DNA of 64,000 bases from Sphingomonas sp. 37zxx (GTDB lineage Bacteria > Pseudomonadota > Alphaproteobacteria > Sphingomonadales > Sphingomonadaceae). Positions 42,545 to 54,860 of the stretch are shown in pieces (the first letter of the stretch is position 1; the number at the start of each line of letters is the position of its first letter). The stretch spans positions 1 through 64,000 of the forward strand of contig NZ_JROH01000006.1 in NCBI RefSeq assembly GCF_000786205.1, given 5' to 3'. The position numbers and the translations under genes are program-made. The notes under the pieces were generated by a model. It was not told where the DNA came from, searched no databases, and saw nothing but the letters and a program-made list of their open reading frames with translations.

Positions 42545-43156
42545 TTACGGCAAAATCCCCGACCACTCGCTCTCGTGCCCGCCCTCATGGTTCGCCATGC
42601 CCGGCTTGGTCAGATACCCCCGCGCATCGGGGACGTGGCTGAAGATCATCCGCGACGGCACCTCATGCCAAGACAGGTTCATCGCCCAGCGCACCGGGAA
42701 TGCCTCGATCATCGCATAGGGGAGGTGATCGTGGATCCACCATGCCAGCCGCTTCCAGTCGCCCGGCTGGTCGAAGCGGTTGGCAAAGCCCGGCACGACG
42801 ATGCACGCGGTCGCGCCCATCCGGCCGGCGCTATCGCGCATGTCCCAGATGTGGCGGGCGGCGTTGCGGTCGTTCGACGCGCAATTATAGCTTTTGGCGT
42901 TGCCGAGCGCGTTCACTTCGGCCGAGCGATAGGCCGATCGGATCGCGATTCGGCCAAAGGCGTCCTGCAACGGTTCGAGCAATTCGTTGCACAGCCGCGA
43001 CCCGGCTTCGATTGCCAAGTCGGGATGGTCGGGAATGTTCGACAGCCCGTGGATCGCCGCGATGTCCGAATACAGGAAATCGCGCAGGTAAAAATGCGGC
43101 GATAGCTGCACCCGACCCAGTTCGGTCAACTGCGCCACCGTCATCGGTTTCTTCAA
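42545..43156 (-). CDS. peptidase M15-like protein
   Basis: A 203-residue soluble protein without a signal. S-P-H-F-Y-L-R-D-F-L-Y-S-D (19-31), L-L-E-P-L-Q-D-A-F-G (59-68) and I-R-S-A-Y-R-S (72-78) follow the M15A peptidase / phage endolysin pattern. The zinc motif is altered: H102-I-W-D-M-R-D replaces H-x-x-G-x-A-x-D, and a late S-W-H-E is the only candidate for the remaining histidine. So it may be a divergent or inactive member. The start is a TTG with GGGAGG about 7 nt upstream; the next ATG, four codons on, has no site. Confidence 0.65.
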   Translation of the reverse strand: MKKPMTVAQLTELGRVQLSPHFYLRDFLYSDIAAIHGLSNIPDHPDLAIEAGSRLCNELLEPLQDAFGRIAIRSAYRSAEVNALGNAKSYNCASNDRNAARHIWDMRDSAGRMGATACIVVPGFANRFDQPGDWKRLAWWIHDHLPYAMIEAFPVRWAMNLSWHEVPSRMIFSHVPDARGYLTKPGMANHEGGHESEWSGILP

Positions 43157-43258
43157 CGCTTGCCCTCCCGCTCGTCGACCGACGAAAGGAGCGCTGTACC
43201 GTCAGATAGTTAACCGTGCATCCACTATTCGTGCCCCCCGCCCGAACGGGGTAGCCGG

Positions 43259-43281
43259 CCCTCCCCCGCCAGGGGGGAGGG
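43259..43281 (-). terminator. hairpin after acnA
   Basis: CCCTCCCCC / GGGGGGAGGG with a 4-nt loop, directly behind the acnA stop. The stem is strong, but no T-run follows on the minus strand. Confidence 0.55.
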
Positions 43282-43289
43282 CACAAGCC

Positions 43290-45968
<2,679 letters not shown>

Positions 45969-46131
45969 GGCGTGCCTTTCCGAATGCGGGGAAGCGGCGG
46001 GGAGGCGGCGGGAAGCCGCGCGCACGCTTGCCGGCGAGCTGATGGATTCAAGTTTTCTCGGCGGCTGTAGCAAGGGGGTGCGCCCGGGGGAAGGGTGGAC
46101 GAAAGTTGAAGATGCACGCCGCCGCTCGCCG

Positions 46132-47058
46132 TCAGCGGGCAGCGCGCCGCAACGAATCGATCCGCGCCGACAACACCAGATGCGGCATGAACAGGATCGC
46201 GAGCAGTACGAAGGCGGCCGGCACGAAGCCCGGCGCATCGAGATGCCGCATCGCGGGCAACAGCGCATAGCCAAGCGCCAGCGCCGCGAGCGTCAGGCCG
46301 GCACCGGTACGCAGCCAGGCCGCCCGCCCAAGCCCTGGCATCGCCTCACCTATCTCACGGAAATGGCGGACCGAATGGACGCAGGTGAAGTACAGCGCAA
46401 AGCCCCAGAGCGGCGGCAGCACCAGCATCGCAAGGAGCGATCCGACAAGCTGCGCCGCCTCCACCGACCGGCCACGCTCGACCAGGATCGTCGCGCCGAT
46501 CAGCGCGACCAGCGAGGCGACCGGCGCGACCACCATGCCGCCGCGACCGATCGTCGCGGCCATATCGGCACCGCCCATCGCGGTAAAAATATCCAAAACC
46601 GCCGCCGGATGCGCGGCGATCGGCAGCGCAACCAGCGCCACCCCTACCCCGGTTTCGATGAAGCGTTCGCCGATCATCGACCAGTCGGCGGCAAAATGCA
46701 GCGCGGCGAGCACCAGGAAAATCGGCAAAGCGATGTGCGGTGCCAGCGTCCACGCGGTCGCGGCGATGCCGAGCACCAGCGCATAGAGCGCCGCCGAATG
46801 CGCGTAAGAGGCAAGCCCGCTTCGGGCAAACCGCCGCGCGACGGCGAGATCGAAAGCGCCATGCGGCAGGCCGCCGAGCAGGAAAACAAGCGCTGCGCCA
46901 AGCGAGGCGATTGGGCCGTTAAGCGGAACGCCGGCAAGCTTCGCGGCGATCAACAGGCTCGCCATGATGGCGAACGGGGCATCGGCCAAACCCATTCGAT
47001 GCGAATGCAGATCGGCCGGGGGCGCAATGCGCTCCCGGCCCTGTGCGGCGATCGTCAT
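46132..47058 (-). CDS. blh: Brp/Blh-family beta-carotene 15,15'-dioxygenase
   Basis: The 308-residue membrane enzyme cleaves beta-carotene to two molecules of retinal. It has about eight hydrophobic helices. The histidines expected to bind iron are H66 (G-L-P-H-G-A-F-D), H121 (L-H-F-A-A-D-W), H228 and H232 (C-V-H-S-V-R-H); the spacing matches that known in marine Blh proteins. It begins 51 bp behind the rhodopsin stop on the same strand, so it most likely provides the chromophore from the same mRNA. No carotenoid-synthesis gene is in the window. The start has only a weak ribosome-binding site. Confidence 0.93.
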   Translation of the reverse strand: MTIAAQGRERIAPPADLHSHRMGLADAPFAIMASLLIAAKLAGVPLNGPIASLGAALVFLLGGLPHGAFDLAVARRFARSGLASYAHSAALYALVLGIAATAWTLAPHIALPIFLVLAALHFAADWSMIGERFIETGVGVALVALPIAAHPAAVLDIFTAMGGADMAATIGRGGMVVAPVASLVALIGATILVERGRSVEAAQLVGSLLAMLVLPPLWGFALYFTCVHSVRHFREIGEAMPGLGRAAWLRTGAGLTLAALALGYALLPAMRHLDAPGFVPAAFVLLAILFMPHLVLSARIDSLRRAAR

Positions 47059-47109
47059 GTGGCTGCCCCGGTCAACGGAGCATCCATCTTGAGAAATCGC
47101 CGCTTCGCA

Positions 47110-47883
47110 TTACGCTACCGTCGCGCCGTGACCGGCGGTTTCGCGCTCGATCGCCGACTTGCGGACCGCGATCATGTAGATCATCACGCCGACGCCTGCC
47201 TTGGCAAGGATGTCGGCCAGCGTGTAGCCGATCTGGATCGTCGTTTCGGCGGCTGCGCCCGAGATGTTGGCGAAAGGCGCCATGTAGACGATCGGATAGA
47301 AGCCCCATGATGCGAACGTCAGCAGCCGCGCCTTGCGGATCAGCGGACGCACCGACTCAGGCTGGCGATTGATCGAGTCGCCCAGGCCGCGGAACAGTTC
47401 CCATACGATGTACAAGAACGGGATCGTCGACAGCGTACCCCACAGCGCGCGTGTGCCGTTATCGGCAGCGATCTCGCCCGGATAGCCCAGAGCGATCATC
47501 AGTGCAGCGGCGAAGCCGAGACGAACAGACTTCGACACGGTCTCCGACTCGGACAGACGCATCACCAATACCAGCTCGATCAGCAACAATGGCACGGTCA
47601 ACAACCAGTCGACGTAACGATAGGCATCATTGAAGGCGTAGCCGGTCGACGTAATCACCGCGCCGCGCACTTCATAGGCACCGGCCCAGCTCTCGAAAAT
47701 CCGCAGGTAGTGATAGGCGGCGATGGCGCAGACCAACCCAGAGATCACCAATGCGGTCTTATAAGGTGCAGTTACTTGACTACGCCCAAACCAAAGGAAA
47801 AGTGCAGCGGCCGACATTGTCGCAAATGTCAATGAAAACGCATTATATATCAGGAAGTACTGACCAACAGTAACCGTCTCCAT
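47110..47883 (-). CDS. xanthorhodopsin-like light-driven proton pump
   Basis: A 257-residue seven-helix retinal protein. Helix C reads R-Y-V-D-W-L-L-T-V-P-L-L-L-I-E, giving D92 (proton acceptor), T96 and E103 (proton donor), the D-T-E set of outward proton pumps. H58 in helix B corresponds to the counterion-linked histidine of proteorhodopsin, and K228 in helix G is the retinal Schiff-base lysine. L100, at the spectral tuning site, predicts green absorption. W148-G149 aligns with bacteriorhodopsin W137-W138; the glycine is the gap that lets a carotenoid antenna bind in xanthorhodopsin. AAAGGA lies 7 nt before the ATG. Confidence 0.95.
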   Translation of the reverse strand: METVTVGQYFLIYNAFSLTFATMSAAALFLWFGRSQVTAPYKTALVISGLVCAIAAYHYLRIFESWAGAYEVRGAVITSTGYAFNDAYRYVDWLLTVPLLLIELVLVMRLSESETVSKSVRLGFAAALMIALGYPGEIAADNGTRALWGTLSTIPFLYIVWELFRGLGDSINRQPESVRPLIRKARLLTFASWGFYPIVYMAPFANISGAAAETTIQIGYTLADILAKAGVGVMIYMIAVRKSAIERETAGHGATVA

Positions 47884-48264
47884 TTGCAAATCCTTTTGTG
47901 CAACGAATACAACACCCAACCGGTGGCGGCTGAGTTTATTATCAGTGTGCGGAGCGTATCTACCACAGTCTTTGGCGATTATAGCTAGACTTTCTATCGT
48001 AGGTATAAAGTTGGTAGCCGAAGGGGTTGCCATCGCAGCAGGCAAGCGTCGGCAGCCGCCAACGGCGCAGCAACCAAGGTGCAGCAAAGATGCCTGCGGA
48101 CTCTTGCGGATCAGGCTCGACGCGGTTGCGGAGCGGAGGGGGCGCGCGGATACAAACGCCGAAGCGGATCCTGGCCGGCAGCCATCATCACCAGATGCTG
48201 CCCATAAGGTACGGCAATCTCCCCTTCCCGTGCAGGCAGAGGAGATTGCCGATAGTAGATCGTC
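47884..48264. other. 381-bp spacer upstream of the rhodopsin gene
   Basis: The half next to the rhodopsin start is clearly AT-richer than its surroundings and should hold the rhodopsin-blh promoter; I cannot assign boxes with confidence. The half next to the phosphomannomutase stop contains a hairpin at 48212-48251. No gene is apparent. Confidence 0.5.
48212..48251 (-). terminator. hairpin after the phosphomannomutase gene
   Basis: CGGCAATCTCC and GGAGATTGCCG form a perfect 11-bp stem with an 18-nt loop, 13 bp behind the stop codon. No T-run follows. Confidence 0.5.
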
Positions 48265-49647
48265 TTAATGCGCGGCTTGCGGGCCGCGCTGGAGGCCGCT
48301 GGCGGCGAGTTGCGCGTCGAGCATCGCCATCAAACGGTCGAGACCCGCCTGATCCTTTGCCTCGGCGCGCGCGACCAGCACGTCCTGGGTGTTCGAGGCG
48401 CGCAACAGCCACCAGCCATCGGGGGTGTTCACGCGGGCACCATCGGTGTTGTTGATGTCGGCGCCCTCGGCCTTCAGCCGTTCAAGCACTTCGTCGATCA
48501 CCGCGAATTTGCGGCTTTCATCGACCTGGAAGCGCATTTCGGGGGTGTTGATCATCGCGGGCATTTCGCTGCGCAACTGGGTGATCGACTTGCCGATCAG
48601 GTGCGCGGCGCGGATCAGCCGGACGGCGGCATATTGCGCGTCGTCGAAACCATAATATTCATGCGCGAAGAAGACGTGGCCGCTCATTTCGCCTGCCAGC
48701 GGCGAACCGGTTTCCTTCATCTTCATCTTGATCAGGCTGTGGCCGGTCTTCCACATCAACGGCTTGCCGCCCAGCTCTTCGATCCGGTCGTACAGCGCCT
48801 GGCTTGCCTTCACATCGGCGATGATCGTCGCGCCGGGCAGCTCCCGCAGCACAGGTTCAGCCAAAATGGACAAAAGCTGATCGCCCCAGATTACGCGGCC
48901 TTCCCCGTCAATCGCGCCGATCCGGTCGCCATCGCCATCGAACGCCAGTCCGAAATCGAGGTTCTTCTCCGCGACAAGTGCCTTGAGCGCGGTGAGGTTG
49001 GCTTCGTCAGTGGGGTCAGGATGATGGTTGGGAAAATCGCCGTCTACATCGGTAAAGAGCAAATGATGCTCACCTGGCAGGAGCTTGACCAGCTTCTCGA
49101 TGACCGGGCCAGAGACGCCGTTGCCGGCATCCCAACCGATGCGATAGGTGCCGCCGCTATAGCCGGCCATCAACCGCCCGACATAGTCGTCCATGATATC
49201 GACATCGGTGACGACGCCTTCACCGATTTCCCAGTCCCCCTCGGCAGCCATGACGCCCAGCGTCTGGATGTCGGCACCAAAGAACGGACGATGCTGAAGC
49301 ACCATCTTGAAGCCATTATACTCGGCGGGATTATGGCTGCCGGTTATCTGAATGCCGCCATCGACCTCTAGCGTGGCTTCGGCATAATACAGCATCGGCG
49401 TGGGGCCGAGGCCAACCCGCACCACATCGACCCCCGCGCCGGTGAGACCGGCGACCAGTGCCGCCTCCATCTCGGGCGAGGAATGGCGGCCATCGCGGCC
49501 AACCGCCACGCGGGTGCCGCCGGCGCGCCGCACCAACGTGCCAAAGCCGCGCCCGATCGCGTCGGCGTCGGCGGTGCCGAGCGTCTTGCCGACGATACCG
49601 CGAATGTCATATTCGCGAAGCGACGTGGGGTCGAAACGGTGCGTCAT
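48265..49647 (-). CDS. phosphomannomutase/phosphoglucomutase
   Basis: A 460-residue alpha-D-phosphohexomutase of AlgC/ManB type, supplying mannose-1-phosphate or glucose-1-phosphate for LPS, exopolysaccharide and nucleotide sugars. The phosphoserine is S104 in I-T-G-S-H-N-P-A-E-Y, the magnesium loop D-G-D-G-D-R is at 237-242, the sugar loop is G-E-M-S-G-H, and the C-terminal phosphate loop has R-A-S-N-T. AGGAGG lies 8 nt before the ATG, a strong site. Confidence 0.93.
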   Translation of the reverse strand: MTHRFDPTSLREYDIRGIVGKTLGTADADAIGRGFGTLVRRAGGTRVAVGRDGRHSSPEMEAALVAGLTGAGVDVVRVGLGPTPMLYYAEATLEVDGGIQITGSHNPAEYNGFKMVLQHRPFFGADIQTLGVMAAEGDWEIGEGVVTDVDIMDDYVGRLMAGYSGGTYRIGWDAGNGVSGPVIEKLVKLLPGEHHLLFTDVDGDFPNHHPDPTDEANLTALKALVAEKNLDFGLAFDGDGDRIGAIDGEGRVIWGDQLLSILAEPVLRELPGATIIADVKASQALYDRIEELGGKPLMWKTGHSLIKMKMKETGSPLAGEMSGHVFFAHEYYGFDDAQYAAVRLIRAAHLIGKSITQLRSEMPAMINTPEMRFQVDESRKFAVIDEVLERLKAEGADINNTDGARVNTPDGWWLLRASNTQDVLVARAEAKDQAGLDRLMAMLDAQLAASGLQRGPQAAH

Positions 49648-49761
49648 GCAATTGGCCTCCTGAAAGTCTGCGGGCGTTCTTTGGCGCGATTGCGCGAAAG
49701 TGCAATGACACTCGACGCGGCAAAGCGATACTTTACCGCAACGCACCACCCGGCAGATCGA

Positions 49762-50016
49762 TCATTGCAGCCGTTTCAGCAAAACATCGCGGGCCGCGTT
49801 GATCCGCTTGGTCAGATCGACCGAGCCGCCCTTGTCGGGATGAACAGCGGTCACCAGCCGGCGATGCGCGGCGCGAATGGCGCCGGCATCGGCATCGGCG
49901 CTGACCCCCAGCACTTGCCGCGCTTCGTCCTCGCGCAGCCGGGGGCGGCCCTTGCGGGCGAAGAACAGCCACCAGATCACCGCCATCAAGGCAGCGGCGA
50001 ACAGCAATTTGCCCAT
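49762..50016 (-). CDS. membrane-anchored J-domain protein
   Basis: The 84-residue protein has one N-terminal helix (about 4-20, L-L-F-A-A-A-L-M-A-V-I-W-W-L-F-F) and a C-terminal J domain with H-P-D at 59-61 (A-V-H-P-D-K-G-G). It has the size and topology of Tim14/DjlA-like short DnaJ proteins that recruit and activate DnaK at the membrane. Its ATG shares one base with the mipZ stop (TGATG), so it is coupled to that gene. Confidence 0.9.
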   Translation of the reverse strand: MGKLLFAAALMAVIWWLFFARKGRPRLREDEARQVLGVSADADAGAIRAAHRRLVTAVHPDKGGSVDLTKRINAARDVLLKRLQ

Positions 50017-50897
50017 CAGGCGGTGGCCGTCGTCGGATCGGGCTGTACCTGCTTGGGTGCCGCCGCGTGATCGGGCAGCGCCAGCCCGGCCATCATCTCG
50101 CGCAATTCCTGGCGCGCGGCGACATGCCCCAGGCCCATTTCACCAAATTCGCGAGAATCGAGCATCGTCAGCCCTTGCGGGAACAACTCGCGATAGATCA
50201 CGCGCTCCGACAGCCCCGAAATGACGCGAAAGCCGACGCGGCGCGACAATTGGGTGATGGCCTCGGACACGCGGCGCATGTTGCGCGCCTCGATATGCTG
50301 AAGCCGGTTTCGCAGCACCACCCAATCGATCGTCGATCCATCGGCCTTGGCGCGGCTTTTGCGCGATTCCCAGATCAGTTCGGAATAAAAGCTTGGCCGG
50401 GTCACCTGAAACGTATCGGGATCGACCTGCCCGATCAGGTCGAAATCGACGAAGCTGTCGTTCATCGGCGTGACCAGCGTGTCGGCATTGGTCACCGCGA
50501 TCCGGGCGAATTTATCATCGCGGCCCGGCGTGTCGATCACCAGATAGTCACTGCCTTCGCTCAACCGCTCGAGCGCTTGCTGAAAATGCGCGATCGTGGT
50601 GCCGTCATGCGTCTCGTGGCGCGGCATCGGCAAGCTGCGCCCGGTGCGCTTGATCGTCGCGGCGCGATTGTCGAGATAGCGGCCCAGCGTGCGCTGGCGA
50701 TGGTCCAGGTCGAACGCGGCGACTCGCGCGCCACGCGCCGCCAGCGCGATCGCGGTATGCACCGCCGTCGTCGATTTGCCGGTCCCGCCCTTTTCATTGG
50801 CGAAGACGATGACGTGCAGCCCGTTGGCACCACTACCCAAAACGCGATTTTCCCATGTTGATTGCCCCTGCACGCTTCCATAGGAGGCTGCGCTCAC
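50016..50897 (-). CDS. mipZ: MipZ, division-plane positioning ATPase
   Basis: A 293-residue ParA/MinD-type ATPase. The deviant Walker A N-E-K-G-G-T-G-K-S-T is at about 34-43, followed by F-D-L-D-H-R-Q-R-T, D-T-P-G-R-D-D, and the MipZ hallmark T-P-M-N-D-S-F-V-D-F-D-L-I-G. V-I-Y-R-E-L-F-P near the end is also characteristic. In Caulobacter MipZ forms bipolar gradients by interaction with ParB and inhibits FtsZ away from midcell. The GTG start gives about 27 residues before the first strand, longer than usual, so the true start may be internal. panC is divergent, 28 bp away. Confidence 0.93.
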   Translation of the reverse strand: MSAASYGSVQGQSTWENRVLGSGANGLHVIVFANEKGGTGKSTTAVHTAIALAARGARVAAFDLDHRQRTLGRYLDNRAATIKRTGRSLPMPRHETHDGTTIAHFQQALERLSEGSDYLVIDTPGRDDKFARIAVTNADTLVTPMNDSFVDFDLIGQVDPDTFQVTRPSFYSELIWESRKSRAKADGSTIDWVVLRNRLQHIEARNMRRVSEAITQLSRRVGFRVISGLSERVIYRELFPQGLTMLDSREFGEMGLGHVAARQELREMMAGLALPDHAAAPKQVQPDPTTATA

Positions 50898-50925
50898 TCC
50901 CGTTCTCTATCGCAAGGCGTCCATC

Positions 50926-51774
50926 GTGCAAACCATCAGAGAATTAAGCATGCTGCGCGAGACCATCGCAAGCTGGCGCGGCGCGGGCGAACGAATCGCG
51001 TTGGTGCCGACAATGGGCGCGCTGCATGACGGGCATATGGCACTGGTCGAAGCGGCGCGGCGGCAGGCGGCACGGGTGATGGTGTCGATCTTCGTCAACC
51101 CCATGCAGTTCGGCGCGGGCGAGGATCTGGCGCGCTATCCCCGGCGCGAGGCCGCCGATACACGGATGCTGACCGCCGCCGGGGTCGATGCGCTGTGGCT
51201 GCCCGATGTCGAGACGATGTACCCGGCGGGCTTCGCCACCACGATTTCGGTGGCCGGGGTGAGCGAAGGGCTGGATGGCGCGGCACGTCCCGGCCATTTC
51301 GATGGGGTGGCGACGGTGGTCGCCAAGCTATTTCACCAGGTCGCGCCCGACGTCGCGCTGTTCGGGGAAAAGGATTATCAGCAATTGGCGGTGATCCGGC
51401 GGCTGACCAGCGATCTCAACCTCGACATCGAGATTGTCGGCATCGGCACCCAGCGCGACGATGATGGTCTGGCACTGTCATCGCGCAACATCTACCTCCT
51501 CCCTGAAGAGCGGCAGGCGGCGGTTGCCCTTCCGCGCGCGTTGGGGGTGGCAGCGGCGACGATCGAGCGCGGCGGCGATGCCGCAGCGGCGCTGGCCCAG
51601 GCGCGCACGACATTGACCAACGCCGGATTCGTCGTCGACTATGTCGAACTCGTCGATGCCGAAACGCTGGGCGTGCCCTCCCCCGCCCGGCCGATGCGGC
51701 TGCTGGCAGCGGCGAAGCTCGGCACGACGCGGTTGATCGATAACATCGCCGTCGCCCCCGTCGACGAAGGTTAA
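50926..51774 (+). CDS. panC: pantothenate synthetase
   Basis: The 282-residue enzyme joins pantoate and beta-alanine with ATP. Motifs are P-T-M-G-A-L-H-D-G-H (HIGH-type, about 28-37), V-S-I-F-V-N-P-M-Q-F (about 52-61), G-E-K-D-Y-Q-Q-L and the KMSKS-like L-S-S-R-N. The start is a GTG giving M-Q-T-I-R-E-L, which aligns with the usual family N-terminus; the first ATG is eight codons later. No panB is adjacent. Confidence 0.94.
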   Translation: MQTIRELSMLRETIASWRGAGERIALVPTMGALHDGHMALVEAARRQAARVMVSIFVNPMQFGAGEDLARYPRREAADTRMLTAAGVDALWLPDVETMYPAGFATTISVAGVSEGLDGAARPGHFDGVATVVAKLFHQVAPDVALFGEKDYQQLAVIRRLTSDLNLDIEIVGIGTQRDDDGLALSSRNIYLLPEERQAAVALPRALGVAAATIERGGDAAAALAQARTTLTNAGFVVDYVELVDAETLGVPSPARPMRLLAAAKLGTTRLIDNIAVAPVDEG

Positions 51775-51855
51775 CCGCGTTAACCAATTGTTGAAAACCT
51801 TGCGTCAGTCTCCCTCCAGTGCCGGGGGAGGCACGACAAACCGGGGTTTGGACCG

Positions 51856-52152
51856 ATGGGCAGCAGTCTGAAGAATGTAGGGAATCTGGTCGAGCGGCGG
51901 CTGACGCAAGCGGCGCGTGGCGATGCCGATGCCTGTTATGAATTGGGCATGATCTATGCCAGCGGCGCGCTGGACGCGATCGTCGACCTGATCGAGGCGC
52001 ATAAATGGTTCAACATCGCCGCCCAGTCGGGCAGCGAACAGGCGCAGCGTTCGCGTGCCGAAATCGCCGGTGAAATGACCGCGCGCGAAATCGCGACCGC
52101 GCAAAAGGCGGCGCGCGCCTGGCGTGCCGCGAGCATCGCACAGGCAGCCTGA
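51856..52152 (+). CDS. small Sel1-repeat protein
   Basis: A 98-residue helical protein with one clear Sel1-like repeat pair ([19 protein letters not shown] and [12 protein letters not shown]). Such repeats bind proteins. No signal peptide is seen, so it is cytoplasmic. It stands 64 bp before clpB, whose heat-shock-type promoter begins directly behind its stop. The function is unknown; sphingomonads keep similar short Sel1 proteins. Confidence 0.8.
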   Translation: MGSSLKNVGNLVERRLTQAARGDADACYELGMIYASGALDAIVDLIEAHKWFNIAAQSGSEQAQRSRAEIAGEMTAREIATAQKAARAWRAASIAQAA

Positions 52153-52161
52153 TCAAGGGCG

Positions 52162-52192
52162 CTTGTGTTGCAATCGGGCAACACTATGTTCG
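52162..52192 (+). promoter_or_regulatory. candidate sigma-32 (RpoH) promoter of clpB
   Basis: CTTG (52162-52165), a 17-bp spacer and ACTATGTTCG (52183-52192) fit the alphaproteobacterial RpoH pattern CTTG-N17/18-CYTATNTNNG with one mismatch. It ends 24 bp before the clpB ATG, which agrees with control of a heat-shock gene. Confidence 0.65.
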
Positions 52193-52216
52193 TTCCATCA
52201 CAGATGGGTGGCGAAC

Positions 52217-54796
<2,580 letters not shown>

Positions 54797-54802
54797 ACCC
54801 AC

Positions 54803-54834
54803 AAAAAAGGGGATGGCTGTTGGCCATCCCCTTT
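54803..54834. terminator. bidirectional rho-independent terminator
   Basis: GGGGATGGC and GCCATCCCC (54809-54831) form a 9-bp stem with loop TGTTG, preceded by AAAAAA and followed by TTT. It lies between clpB and the convergent receptor gene and serves both. Confidence 0.85.
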
Positions 54835-54860
54835 CCCGTTCCTTGAAGGACCAGCTTGGA

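Noticed and set aside
45969..46274. N-terminal extension of aconitase
   Set aside because: Cys- and Arg-rich translation antisense to blh and spacer; AcnA starts at M-T-A-I-G-N-D.
47884..48087. N-terminal extension of the rhodopsin to a start at 48087
   Set aside because: The extension is not protein-like, and the ATG at 47883 has a good AAAGGA site and gives the standard family length.
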